A DNA stretch of 34,814 nucleotides. Origin: Sphaerochaetaceae bacterium. GTDB lineage: Bacteria > Spirochaetota > Spirochaetia > Sphaerochaetales > Sphaerochaetaceae. Under the pieces are notes generated by a model. That model had not been told where the DNA came from and did no database searches. It was given only the letters and a program-made list of their open reading frames with translations. The DNA lies in NCBI GenBank assembly GCA_028700425.1, contig JAQVSP010000006.1:1-34814 (forward strand), read 5' to 3'. The position numbers and the translations under genes are program-made. How positions within the stretch are numbered: position 1 is the stretch's first letter; each line of letters starts with the position of its first letter. Below are positions 1 to 8,753 of the stretch, one piece after another.

Positions 1-1053
<1,053 letters not shown>

Positions 1054-1058
1054 CTTCT

Positions 1059-3047
1059 TTAAACCAGCTTTGTTACGCTCTGCAGAGGCTCAAATCCAAG
1101 AAGCTCCCGGACCTCAGCATCATCCATGGTCTCCTTTTCAACCAGCGTCTTGGCAAGCAGGTCAAGCTGGTCGCGATGGGCGCTGATGATCTCATTGGAC
1201 TTTTCAAGGCATGAGGAGAGTATCTTCTCCACTTCGTTGTCAATGGCTGCGGCTGTGGACTCGGAATAGGACTTGTGCTGGGCGATTGAGCGGCCAAGGA
1301 AGAGAGGCTCGTCCTCTGCTCCAAGGCTGATGAAGCCCAGATTGCTCATGCCCCACTCAGTGACCATGCGGCGAGCTATGTTGGTGGCTTGCTTAATATC
1401 CTGGGCTGTGCCTGTTGTGGTCTGGCCGTAGACAAGCTTTTCAGCTACATAGCCTCCCATGCTCATCTTGATCATATCCTCTAGGCTTGAGCGGTTGTGA
1501 CTGTATGAATCCTTCTCAGGAAGGCTGATAGTGACTCCAAGAGCCTGTCCATGAGGTATGATCGTGACCTTGTGAAGAGGATCAAGGTGGTCCAGGTAGT
1601 AGAAGAGCAATGTATGTCCGCCCTCATGATAGGCTGTCGCCAGCTTCTCCTCAGCTGTCATGACCTTGCTCTTGCGAGCAACGCCAAGAAGGATCTTGTC
1701 GTGAGCCTGCTCAAAGTCAGCCAGGTTGACTGTCTTTCTCTTCTCCCTGGCAGCAAAAAGAGCGGCTTCGTTTACAAGGTTGGCAAGGTCTGCTCCGCTT
1801 GTTCCGCTTGTAGCCCTTGCAATGCGCTCCAGGTCCACATCCGGGTCAAGCTTGACCTTTGCAGCATGTATCTTGAGAATCTCCTCTCTTTCCTTCACAT
1901 CAGGAAGGTCCACGACGACCTGTCGATCGAAGCGGCCTGGCCTGAGAAGGGCTGGGTCAAGGACATCGGGGCGGTTCGTGGCGGCTATCACTATGACGCC
2001 GCTTGAGGTATCGAATCCATCCATCTCCACCAGCATCTGGTTGAGTGTCTGCTCTCGCTCATCATGGCCTCCGCCAAGCCCAGATCCTCTGGATCTGCCC
2101 ACAGCATCAAGCTCATCTATGAAGAGTATGCAGGGAGCATGAGCTCTGCCCTGGTTGAACAGGTCCCTTACGCGAGCTGCGCCCATTCCAACAAACATCT
2201 CTACAAAGTCTGAGCCGCTTGTGTGGAAGAACGACACTCCTGCCTCCCCTGCTATGGCTCGCGCCAGAAGGGTCTTTCCAGTTCCTGGAGGCCCTACAAG
2301 AAGCACTCCTCTAGGAATCTTGGCTCCTATCTCCTTGAACTTCTCTGGGTTCTTCAGGAAATCCACTATCTCCTGCACCTCATACTTGGCTTCCTTCTGT
2401 CCGGCGACATCCTTGAAGGTCACCTTGGGATCATTGGAGGTGTATTCCTTGGAGAGATTCTTGCCATAGTTCATCATCATGCCATTTCCGCTGGTCTGGC
2501 GCATGAGCATCACTGCAAAGGCTATGAATATGACCCAAGGCAGGAAGTTCAGCAGAACTGCCAGCGCGGATACATCCTCGGCAGCTCCCTGTATGGCCAC
2601 GCCCTTCGCAACGAGCTTTTCCATGAGAGTCGAGTCATAGTATGGAATCCGGGTCTTGGCTGCAGGGAAGTTGAGGCTTGAGAACTCTATCTTGGTCTCA
2701 GCCTTGATCACTGCGCTCTTTACGTTGCCGCTTTCCAGCTCGCTGAGAAACACGTCATAGCGGACCTCCTGGTACTGGGATCCGCTGAAGAAAGTCATTG
2801 CAAATGCCACGATAAGCAAGGCAAAGGCAACCAAGGCCGCAATGTTCTTGCGCTTGGCTGGGCCTGTGAAGGCGGACTTTGAGCCGCCTTGCTTATTGCT
2901 ATAGCTAGGCCTCCAGTAGCCATTGCTGTCTCTCTTTGGCTCTGTATTGGGCTTCTGATTGTCCTGGCCCTCTTTTGAGCCCTGGCTTTCGTTCTGAGGA
3001 GTATCCTGAGGCTTCTCATCCTTCAGGTCTTTATCGTCTTGATTCAC
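1059..3047 (-). CDS. ftsH: ATP-dependent membrane zinc metalloprotease FtsH, GTG start
   Basis: Membrane-bound AAA+ protease that degrades unassembled membrane proteins and regulatory proteins. I choose a GTG start at 3047 (first residues [10 protein letters not shown], 662 aa). It has AGGA 8 nt upstream and begins 16 bp after the tilS stop, whereas the upstream ATG at 3113 would overlap tilS by 50 bp. A hydrophilic Gln/Asp/Lys-rich tail of about 65 residues precedes TM1 (69-88); an extracytoplasmic segment follows, then TM2 (about 161-184). Walker A GPPGTGKT is at 252-259, Walker B ILFIDE at 307-312, the second region of homology ([19 protein letters not shown]) at about 357-374, and the zinc site HEGGH at 474-478, with a likely third ligand Asp at about 550. 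Every catalytic motif is intact. HEGGH instead of the commoner HEAGH is a conservative variant. The gene sits between tilS and lepA. Confidence 0.96.
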   Translation of the reverse strand: MNQDDKDLKDEKPQDTPQNESQGSKEGQDNQKPNTEPKRDSNGYWRPSYSNKQGGSKSAFTGPAKRKNIAALVAFALLIVAFAMTFFSGSQYQEVRYDVFLSELESGNVKSAVIKAETKIEFSSLNFPAAKTRIPYYDSTLMEKLVAKGVAIQGAAEDVSALAVLLNFLPWVIFIAFAVMLMRQTSGNGMMMNYGKNLSKEYTSNDPKVTFKDVAGQKEAKYEVQEIVDFLKNPEKFKEIGAKIPRGVLLVGPPGTGKTLLARAIAGEAGVSFFHTSGSDFVEMFVGMGAARVRDLFNQGRAHAPCILFIDELDAVGRSRGSGLGGGHDEREQTLNQMLVEMDGFDTSSGVIVIAATNRPDVLDPALLRPGRFDRQVVVDLPDVKEREEILKIHAAKVKLDPDVDLERIARATSGTSGADLANLVNEAALFAAREKRKTVNLADFEQAHDKILLGVARKSKVMTAEEKLATAYHEGGHTLLFYYLDHLDPLHKVTIIPHGQALGVTISLPEKDSYSHNRSSLEDMIKMSMGGYVAEKLVYGQTTTGTAQDIKQATNIARRMVTEWGMSNLGFISLGAEDEPLFLGRSIAQHKSYSESTAAAIDNEVEKILSSCLEKSNEIISAHRDQLDLLAKTLVEKETMDDAEVRELLGFEPLQSVTKLV

Positions 3048-3063
3048 TGTCTTTTCCTGTTGT

Positions 3064-4389
3064 TTATGTATAGACAATACTATACAAAGTAATCTTGCTT
3101 GGGGCAAGGGCAAGCTTGAAATCTACACAAAGCCTATCGGCCCCGCCAAAGGATCTTGCAAATACGGCCTTGACCTCTCCCTTGTCCAGCAGCACTGGAA
3201 CCTGCGCCTTCAAGGCAAGAGGCACCTTCTGGTCGCCAAGCAGGCTGAAGACCGTCTTCGTGCCGCCAGAGAGCTTGATTGTCATTCCAGGCCTTGCGTT
3301 CTGCAAGGATGCATTCTCTGACAGGAAGGTCCTGTCCCAGAACAGCGTCTTGCTGTCAGAATCGATGTCTGGGCCCCAGGCAAACGCTCTGCCTCCTCCA
3401 AGATCAAGAAGACCTCTCTCGCCCTGGACTGGATATTCGAAATCCTGGCTTGCGATTGGAAAAAGCGCCAGGCAGCCCTTGTTGATAGAGAACTGCCACC
3501 CAGCAGCCTGGGCTCTGCCGGAGCCTTTCTCAATTAAGCGAAGAACCTGGGAGCAGAAGGATAAGGAAAGCTCCTTGCCTGATGAGCATTGCCGATCCCA
3601 AAGAGCGTAGATGGCCTGAAGCCTTCCATTTTCATCGGCTTTCTGCAATTTCTCCAGTGGAATTGGCCTTGAATAGTCCAGTTCCAGGCCCTTTAGCAGG
3701 GCTATGGATGCATCAAGGCGGCACAGAGCCTCCCTATAGCTGGGAAAGGCTTTCTCTATGGCTGGGATTATGCCCAGCCTGACCTTGTTGCGAAGGCAGA
3801 ATGGCTCAACATTGGTCGAGTCCTCAGACCATGAAAGGCCCTTGTGGACAAGATAGGCTCGAAGCTGGTCCTTTGTCACACCTAGAAGCGGCCTGACCAG
3901 AAGGCCGTTGATAGGCCTGGGACCTCGAATGCTATAAAGAGGAGAGCCTCTGAGGATTCTCATCAGCATGGTTTCGCTTACATCGTCTGCAGTATGCGCT
4001 GTGGCTATATAGTCCATGCCAAGCTCAAGGCGCTTGGTCTCAAGGGCCTCATAGCGAAGCGTCCTGCAGGCTTCCTCGAGCCCCTTGCCGCGCTGCTGTG
4101 CAAGAGCCTCGGCTTTTCCGCGGCCAAGATGAACCTGGTCATAGGGCACCCCAAGAGCCTCGCAATTGCGCCTGTTGGCTTCCATCTCGCTGTCAAGCTC
4201 ATCAACAGGTCGGATTCCATGATCCACATAGACTGCATGGACATAGGTCATCTGGGAAAGAAGAGCAAGAAGGCCAAGGGAGTCGGAGCCTCCTGAGAAT
4301 GCAACAAGAATCCTGGAATCCTGAAGGTTGTTTGCCCTCAGAAATCCCCTTACGGTGTCTTCCAATGCCTTAAATTCTCCTGCACTCAT
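3064..4389 (-). CDS. tilS: tRNA(Ile)-lysidine synthetase TilS
   Basis: Adds lysine to C34 of the tRNA-Ile CAU anticodon so that it reads AUA. The N-terminal PP-loop SGGSDS (residues 32-37, in VAFSGGSDSLGLL) binds ATP. It is followed by family-typical segments such as VDHGIRP and TAHTADD. The product is 441 aa, in the normal 430-470 range, with a divergent C-terminal substrate-binding half. The ATG overlaps the pth stop as ATGA, and the stop lies 16 bp before the ftsH GTG. The pth-tilS-ftsH order is a common bacterial arrangement and supports the call. Confidence 0.93.
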   Translation of the reverse strand: MSAGEFKALEDTVRGFLRANNLQDSRILVAFSGGSDSLGLLALLSQMTYVHAVYVDHGIRPVDELDSEMEANRRNCEALGVPYDQVHLGRGKAEALAQQRGKGLEEACRTLRYEALETKRLELGMDYIATAHTADDVSETMLMRILRGSPLYSIRGPRPINGLLVRPLLGVTKDQLRAYLVHKGLSWSEDSTNVEPFCLRNKVRLGIIPAIEKAFPSYREALCRLDASIALLKGLELDYSRPIPLEKLQKADENGRLQAIYALWDRQCSSGKELSLSFCSQVLRLIEKGSGRAQAAGWQFSINKGCLALFPIASQDFEYPVQGERGLLDLGGGRAFAWGPDIDSDSKTLFWDRTFLSENASLQNARPGMTIKLSGGTKTVFSLLGDQKVPLALKAQVPVLLDKGEVKAVFARSFGGADRLCVDFKLALAPSKITLYSIVYT

Positions 4390-4931
4390 TCCTTTCTGGT
4401 ATTGTATTGCTGCTGAACAGCTTCAAGCCGCTTACCCTCAGCCAAGTCCATTATGGCCCTGGCGCCCTGCTCTGCGGCTTTCTCGAACAAAGGGAACAGG
4501 TCATCTGGAATCCTGGAGAGAACATGATCGGGAACGCTTACTCCCTCATCAGGCCTTCCTACGCCCAGATACACCCTTATGGTATCAGGGCCAAGAAACC
4601 TTGTCACGTCTGTGAGCCCCTTGTGCCCTGCAGTGTGGCCGCCGAACTTGATTCTAAGAGAGCCTATAGGCAGGTCCATATTGTCGCAGACAATCAGCTT
4701 GACCTCGCTCTTGCTGGCATAGGGCTTGGCTGCTGTTCCGCTTCGGTTCATGAAGGTCAACGGCTTGACAATCGTAAGGCCAGGCTTTCTGGCCTGCATG
4801 ATCAAACGAAAGCAGCGCTTTCGGAATGTCACTTCCTCAAGCGCCGCCAGCTTGTCGACGACCATGAAACCTGCGTTATGGCGCGTCCTTTCATACTGGG
4901 ACCCGGGATTCCCAAGTCCAAATACAATCAT
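4386..4931 (-). CDS. pth: Peptidyl-tRNA hydrolase
   Basis: Releases the peptide from peptidyl-tRNA dropped by ribosomes and so recycles tRNA. It is 181 aa, a standard bacterial Pth length. The N-terminal signature FGLGNPGSQYERTRHNAG contains Asn8 and the catalytic His18. FMNRSG supplies the second substrate-contact Asn, and DNMDLPIGSLRIKFGG followed by HTAGHKGL matches the Asp93-containing region of E. coli Pth. The gene begins directly after the rplY stop, using an AAGGAG site embedded in the last codons of rplY, and its stop overlaps the tilS start. The coupling of bL25 to Pth is typical. Confidence 0.95.
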   Translation of the reverse strand: MIVFGLGNPGSQYERTRHNAGFMVVDKLAALEEVTFRKRCFRLIMQARKPGLTIVKPLTFMNRSGTAAKPYASKSEVKLIVCDNMDLPIGSLRIKFGGHTAGHKGLTDVTRFLGPDTIRVYLGVGRPDEGVSVPDHVLSRIPDDLFPLFEKAAEQGARAIMDLAEGKRLEAVQQQYNTRKE

Positions 4932-5213
4932 CTAGATCTCCTTGAAATCTGCACTATTGAAGATGCCCTTGAAGAGGTTCTCCTGATAAGCCTGGAAGAT
5001 GACCTGCATTGGCTTGCCATCGATGACCAGTGTGACTTCATCCTTGAGAAGCAGATCACGCATTGTGATGCTGAAATCCTTCTGGTTGAGGACAATGTAG
5101 ATATTCTTCATGTCCTTTCCATAGACCACTCCTGGGAAGAAGCCTTTCTTGATAAGGCGCCTGGATCCGGCTGTTCCGAAATCCTCTGTTCTGACTGTTG
5201 CTTTGATTTCCAT
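4932..5213 (-). CDS. rplY: Ribosomal protein bL25, short form
   Basis: 5S-rRNA-binding protein of the large ribosomal subunit. At 93 aa it is the single-domain form, as in E. coli, lacking the C-terminal TL5/CTC extension that many bacteria carry. The signature GSRRLIKKGFFPGVVYGK lies at about residues 16-33. The ATG has AGGAG about 8 nt upstream. It is the first gene after a good sigma-70-type promoter (5304-5333) and heads the pth-tilS-ftsH-lepA run. Confidence 0.9.
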   Translation of the reverse strand: MEIKATVRTEDFGTAGSRRLIKKGFFPGVVYGKDMKNIYIVLNQKDFSITMRDLLLKDEVTLVIDGKPMQVIFQAYQENLFKGIFNSADFKEI

Positions 5214-5233
5214 GATTCAACACTCCTACTCTC

Positions 5234-5249
5234 GTCGGCTCATGCCGAC
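5234..5249 (-). promoter_or_regulatory. Perfect hairpin in the rplY leader
   Basis: GTCGGC and GCCGAC form a perfect 6-bp stem with a 4-nt loop about 20 nt upstream of the rplY ATG and just upstream of its AGGAG site. There is no U tract, so it is not a terminator. It could be an autoregulatory leader element of a ribosomal-protein operon, but that is inference. Confidence 0.4.
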
Positions 5250-5303
5250 TACCATCGTTATGGGTTCGATCCAAGATCGCTGGCCCTTAATCGTTGCCTT
5301 GTC

Positions 5304-5333
5304 TTTATAAGGTAAAAGCCATGCCCATGTCAA
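5304..5333 (-). promoter_or_regulatory. Sigma-70-type promoter of the rplY operon
   Basis: On the minus strand a perfect -35 TTGACA (5333 to 5328) and a -10 TATAAA (5309 to 5304) are separated by 18 bp. The rplY start codon lies about 90 bp downstream, leaving a leader of roughly 85 nt. This is the best promoter match upstream of any operon in the window. Confidence 0.75.
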
Positions 5334-5352
5334 CCATTGGCACAAGAGTTGA

Positions 5353-7002
5353 CTATAAAGGATGCTCCTCAAGCAGGCGCATGATGGAAGCCTGGTCGCC
5401 AGATTCCAGCACCCCTTGCCCAAGAGCCTTGAGCTCCTCATAGCTGGAGGACCTCAAGGCAGCCTTGACCCCTGCCACCTGAGATTCGGACATGGACAGC
5501 ACATCTATGCCAAGTCCAACGAGAATCCTGGCAGCATCAGGGTCTCCGGCCATCTCCCCGCAGACGCTGATGCTCTTCCCCCTAGCCTTGAAGGCAGAGG
5601 CTGCATGGCTGATCAGGCGGAATACTGCAGGGCTGAATGACTGGTAATAGGAGAAAACAGAAGCGTTCTGCCTGTCGGCAGCATGGGTGTACTGAATAAG
5701 GTCGTTGGTTCCTATGGAGGCAAAGTCGGCTTCCTCAGCCAGCTCGCTTGCCATGATGGCCGCAGAAGGCACTTCTATCATGACCCCAAGCTCATATTCA
5801 TAGCTTCCTCCAAGCCTGCTCTCAACTGACTTGATCAAGGCCTTGGCAGCTCGGAAGTCCTCCAGGGAGCCTATCATTGGCAGAAGGATTCGCAGATGGC
5901 CACTTGAGCTTGCCAGCAGAAGGGCTTCGACCTGAGGCTCGAAGATCTGGGGCCTGGCAAGGCACAGCCTGATCGCTCTCTGTCCAAGAAAGGGATTGGG
6001 CTCGGCAGGCATCTGTATGCAGTCCACCTTCTTATCAGCTCCTGCGTCAATTGTCCTTACGGTCACAGGACGAGGTGCATAATCCCCAATAACCTTGGCA
6101 TAGGCTGCGGCCTGGATGCCTGCACTTGGTATTGATACCGACTTCATGAACAGGAACTCGGAACGAAGAAGCCCAACTCCATCGCAGTAAGGATTGGCCT
6201 TTTGATCTGCTGAGCTGAGATTGATCTCTATCAAGACAGAGTGTCCATCGATTGTCTCAGCCTTCTTGTCCAGATTCATTTCAAGCTCCAGAGCCTGGCG
6301 GGCAAGATCCTTGCGCCTTTGCAGCAAGGCCTTGCATGTATCTTCATCTGGGTCTATGTAGAGCCTTCCCTTGTCTGCATCCACTCCAAGGCGCATCCCC
6401 TTGGACAGCTGGCTTATGTCGATGCCGGCCAGGCATGGGATGCCAAGAGACCTGGCAATAATTGCACAATGGCTGGTCAAGCCGCCTAGTGTGGTTACGA
6501 TTGCAGCCGTGAGCCTTGCATCCAGGCAAGCTGTCTGGGAGGGAAGAAGGTCATAGGCGCAAAGAACAACAGGGCCTTCTGCATGCACAGCATTGTCATC
6601 GGCGCTGTTGTCAAGGCACCTGAGCAGGCGCATCTTGACGTCTCTGACATCTATGCTTCGCTCACGAGTGAGAGGATTTTGCGATGAGGCCAGCGTCCTC
6701 TCATAATTCTCGTATACAAGAGCCACGGCGGCCTTGGGACCGCAGCTATCCATGGCAGTCTTGATCTGGCTGTCCACCTCTGGGTCAAGGAGCATGGCGA
6801 TGTGCGCTTCAAGGATCCTGCTTGGCTCCCTAGAACCATGGCAAAGGGCCCTAAGCTCTGATTCAGCTCTGGCACGGGCCCTGGCATAGCACTGCTCTGG
6901 ATCGCCCTTGGGCTCTTTCATGCTGGGCTTGTGAGCTTCAAGGATCAAGGCTGTTCCCAGCCCTGCACCATGGCAGACCGTGTTTCCCTCAAGCTCCCTC
7001 AT
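5353..7002 (-). CDS. ptsI: Phosphoenolpyruvate-protein phosphotransferase (PTS Enzyme I)
   Basis: First enzyme of the sugar phosphotransferase system: it takes phosphate from PEP and passes it to HPr. The phospho-accepting histidine is His178 in GGLTSHCAIIARSLGIP, in the swivelling N-terminal domain. The PEP-binding barrel shows LLRSEFLFM, VRTIDAGADKK, FLGQRAIR, GVMIEVPSAAI, SIGTNDLIQYTHAADR and VCGEMAGDP near the C-terminus with the catalytic Cys. It is 549 aa against about 570-575 usually, a slightly short N-terminal domain, and has no fused GAF or PTS domain (so not PtsP). The ATG has a strong AGGAGG. No HPr or permease gene is adjacent. Its leader is unusually rich in dyads (7020-7139). 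Confidence 0.94.
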   Translation of the reverse strand: MRELEGNTVCHGAGLGTALILEAHKPSMKEPKGDPEQCYARARARAESELRALCHGSREPSRILEAHIAMLLDPEVDSQIKTAMDSCGPKAAVALVYENYERTLASSQNPLTRERSIDVRDVKMRLLRCLDNSADDNAVHAEGPVVLCAYDLLPSQTACLDARLTAAIVTTLGGLTSHCAIIARSLGIPCLAGIDISQLSKGMRLGVDADKGRLYIDPDEDTCKALLQRRKDLARQALELEMNLDKKAETIDGHSVLIEINLSSADQKANPYCDGVGLLRSEFLFMKSVSIPSAGIQAAAYAKVIGDYAPRPVTVRTIDAGADKKVDCIQMPAEPNPFLGQRAIRLCLARPQIFEPQVEALLLASSSGHLRILLPMIGSLEDFRAAKALIKSVESRLGGSYEYELGVMIEVPSAAIMASELAEEADFASIGTNDLIQYTHAADRQNASVFSYYQSFSPAVFRLISHAASAFKARGKSISVCGEMAGDPDAARILVGLGIDVLSMSESQVAGVKAALRSSSYEELKALGQGVLESGDQASIMRLLEEHPL

Positions 7003-7019
7003 CCTTCCTCCTTAGGCAT

Positions 7020-7053
7020 TCAAGGCTCCATGTTCTTCAAGGCATAGCCTTGA
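7020..7053 (-). promoter_or_regulatory. Hairpin with alternative partner in the ptsI leader
   Basis: In the minus-strand transcript TCAAGGC, a 3-nt loop and GCCTTGA form a perfect 7-bp hairpin (7037-7053). A second identical GCCTTGA lies at 7020-7026, about 10 nt before the ptsI Shine-Dalgarno, and a GCCTTG lies upstream at 7104-7109. The single CAAGGC strand could therefore pair with any of three partners. CAAGGC is frequent in this genome, so chance is a real alternative. Confidence 0.35.
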
Positions 7054-7086
7054 TTGCGGAGTATTCCTATCAGGACAATTATCCTT

Positions 7087-7115
7087 CCTTTGCTGGCAGT
7101 TAGCAAGGCTTTTTT
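7087..7115 (+). terminator. Terminator-like hairpin, plus-strand orientation
   Basis: CCTTTGCT pairs with AGCAAGG (one bulged T) around a 7-nt loop, followed by six T. It is oriented to stop plus-strand transcription although both flanking genes are on the minus strand, so it may block antisense transcription into the hydrolase gene or be fortuitous. Confidence 0.35.
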
Positions 7116-7121
7116 GTCTTA

Positions 7122-7139
7122 ATAGGAATATTTTCCTAT
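7122..7139 (-). promoter_or_regulatory. Operator-like palindrome upstream of ptsI
   Basis: ATAGGAA and TTCCTAT form a perfect 7-bp inverted repeat around a 4-nt AT centre. It lies 16 bp downstream, on the minus strand, of a TTGACA (7161 to 7156), so it would cover the -10 position of that possible promoter, which otherwise matches the consensus poorly. A further ATAGGAAT half-site sits at 7063-7070. This is consistent with a regulated promoter, but no regulator is identified. Confidence 0.35.
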
Positions 7140-7201
7140 GATATGCAACCCTAGTTGTCAAGTAGATGCGATGATTGTGGATTGCCTGGGATGCAAGCAA
7201 G

Positions 7202-7900
7202 CTATATGGAGGCAAGACACTCCAGTGTCCAGGAATCCAGGGCGCGCAGCTGCTGAGGGGTGTGAAACCAATGCTCGCAGCTCTCCTCTACAGTCAGCCT
7301 GCATCCAAGGCGCCTGGCAAAGCTCTCTACGTCAAGGCGCCTGACCATTGAATCCTGTCCTCCATAAAGAATGAAAGAGGGACTTTGGCAGCTGTCCAGC
7401 GGATGGGCTAAGGCATATTGCAAATACTCCCAATCAAGGGCTGGTCCAGTTGAAGCCTGGATCCTTTTCTCTCTTCTAAGGTCCTCCTCATCCACCCCCT
7501 GGGCTTTCATCATCGACTCGATCATGCCGACCATGTTGACCACAGGGCTCACAAGAAGGCTGGCAAAGAGGCTTTGTCTCTTGAAGGCTAGAAGGCTGAA
7601 GTATGCTCCAATGCTGTTTGCCCTTAGGCCGATTCTGTCATAGCGCTGTCTGGCCCACACCATGATGCCCTCAAGCTCAGGCACAGCGTGCATTGGATCA
7701 AGGCTTCCCTTTTCCATCGCCCGCTCCCCATGGCAGGGAAGATCAATGGCAAGCACCTTGGCCTTGGTCAGCTTGGCAAAGGCTCTTGCCTCTTCCTTGC
7801 AGCCATATTGGCCATGGACGAACAGGAAAAGGTCAGAAGAATCCGGCCCGATAAGAAGGGCTGGTATATTGTTGATCATCATTGCAGTCTCACAAGACAA
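7202..7900 (-). CDS. Alpha/beta hydrolase, cytoplasmic, TTG start
   Basis: Serine hydrolase of the alpha/beta fold, substrate unknown. The oxyanion segment FVHGQYG is at 27-33; the nucleophile elbow reads RANSIGAY with Ser96, where Ala replaces the usual first Gly of GxSxG; the acid is probably Asp183 (YGGQDS) and the base His210 or His213 (CEHWFH). It is 232 aa with no signal peptide or membrane segment. The best start is a TTG at 7900 with GGAGG 6 nt upstream; two internal ATGs (residues 7 and 8) lack such a site. It follows tRNA-Gln by 27 bp on the same strand. It could be an esterase, a peptidase or a small-molecule hydrolase. Confidence 0.75.
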   Translation of the reverse strand: MSCETAMMINNIPALLIGPDSSDLFLFVHGQYGCKEEARAFAKLTKAKVLAIDLPCHGERAMEKGSLDPMHAVPELEGIMVWARQRYDRIGLRANSIGAYFSLLAFKRQSLFASLLVSPVVNMVGMIESMMKAQGVDEEDLRREKRIQASTGPALDWEYLQYALAHPLDSCQSPSFILYGGQDSMVRRLDVESFARRLGCRLTVEESCEHWFHTPQQLRALDSWTLECLASI

Positions 7901-7927
7901 GAGAAGCCTCCAGAAGGAGGCCTCAAG

Positions 7928-7999
7928 CAGGGAAGGCAGGATTCGAACCTACGGTGCCGGCACCAAAAACCAGAGCCTTAACCACTTGGCGACTTCCCT
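7928..7999 (-). tRNA. tRNA-Gln (anticodon TTG)
   Basis: A complete 72-nt cloverleaf on the minus strand. The acceptor AGGGAAG pairs with CTTCCCT; T8 is followed by a D-arm GCCAAGTGGTTAAGGC; the anticodon arm is CTGGT, loop TTTTGGT, GCCGG, giving anticodon TTG; then a 4-nt variable region and the T-arm GTAGG, TTCGAAT, CCTGC. The discriminator is G and CCA is not encoded. The 1-72 pair is A-U, where many bacterial tRNA-Gln have U-A. It lies 13 bp after the ispE stop and 27 bp before the hydrolase start, so it may be excised from a longer transcript. Confidence 0.93.
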
Positions 8000-8012
8000 A
8001 AGCGATGACAAG

Positions 8013-8753
8013 TTATACCAAATCCAGGCTTTTGTCTAGAAGAAGCAAGGAGGGGCCGCTTCCATTAAGAAAGGCATTCTTGCTTTTCAGGTCCTCCATT
8101 GGATAAAGAAGGGAAAAATCATTGAAGAAGGGCCAGGCCTCAGGCTCAAGGGAATAATATGCGTTGAGTATCTCAGATACCGGGAGGACCTTGTGCCTGT
8201 CCAGGCTATCCAGCCTTTCATAGGCCTGTCTCGTTGAGGTCTTTGTCCAGGGTGGGAAAAGCAGCCGTCCTCTCAGCCTTCTTGGCCTGATGGGCATGAT
8301 GGACTCCCCTGCCCCCTGGACAATTGCAGCCTGAGCCCCGCTTACGAAGAAGGGCACATCGCAGCCCACGCTGAAGCCCAGGCTGATGAGGGCCTGCAGG
8401 CTGTCATGGCTGTAGCCTCTGTCAAGATGAAGAAGAAGGGCAGCGGCATCGCTTGAAGGGCCTCCCAGTCCAGAGGGGCTTGGTATGAGCTTGGTCACCT
8501 TCACCTTTACGCTCAGCTTGATGCCATAGGCCCTGGACCATGCGTCAAAGGCCTTGGTGATTGAATTAGGGCTTGCTATGCCCTTGACCTCTATGGAAGG
8601 GCTGTCTGAGAGACCAGATTCAATCTCAATCTCATCCCATAGGCTTGTAAGCACTTGCATGAGGCTGATGATCTCATGCAGTCCATCAGGCCTTCTCTGA
8701 AGCACCTGAAGGTGCAGGTTTGTCTTGGCATATGCCCTTATGGTCTCTATCAT
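8013..8753 (-). CDS. ispE: 4-diphosphocytidyl-2-C-methyl-D-erythritol kinase (IspE), short C-terminus
   Basis: GHMP-family kinase of the MEP isoprenoid pathway; it phosphorylates the 2-hydroxyl of CDP-ME. Family motifs are in order: AYAKTNLHL at 7-15 with the substrate Lys10, RRPDGLHEI at 20-28, the ATP-binding loop PSPSGLGGPSSDAA at 91-104, GCDVPFF at 130-136 with the catalytic Asp132, and the third GHMP motif LNGSGPSLLLL. It is 246 aa against about 280-290 usually: the protein ends roughly 10 residues after the third motif, so the usual C-terminal helix is missing. The stop lies 13 bp from tRNA-Gln. The start overlaps the stop of the upstream glycosylase gene as ATGA. No other MEP gene is in view. 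Confidence 0.9.
   Translation of the reverse strand: MIETIRAYAKTNLHLQVLQRRPDGLHEIISLMQVLTSLWDEIEIESGLSDSPSIEVKGIASPNSITKAFDAWSRAYGIKLSVKVKVTKLIPSPSGLGGPSSDAAALLLHLDRGYSHDSLQALISLGFSVGCDVPFFVSGAQAAIVQGAGESIMPIRPRRLRGRLLFPPWTKTSTRQAYERLDSLDRHKVLPVSEILNAYYSLEPEAWPFFNDFSLLYPMEDLKSKNAFLNGSGPSLLLLDKSLDLV

Noticed and set aside
1551-2142. Overlapping plus-strand frames opposite ftsH
   Set aside because: Both are shadows of the FtsH AAA and protease domains.
3048-3113. ATG start 22 codons upstream of the chosen ftsH start
   Set aside because: It would overlap tilS by 50 bp and lacks a Shine-Dalgarno, whereas the GTG at 3047 has one and suits the intergenic spacing.
4407-5315. 302-codon open frame on the plus strand across pth and rplY
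   Set aside because: Antisense to two clear genes, with no motif and no ribosome-binding site.
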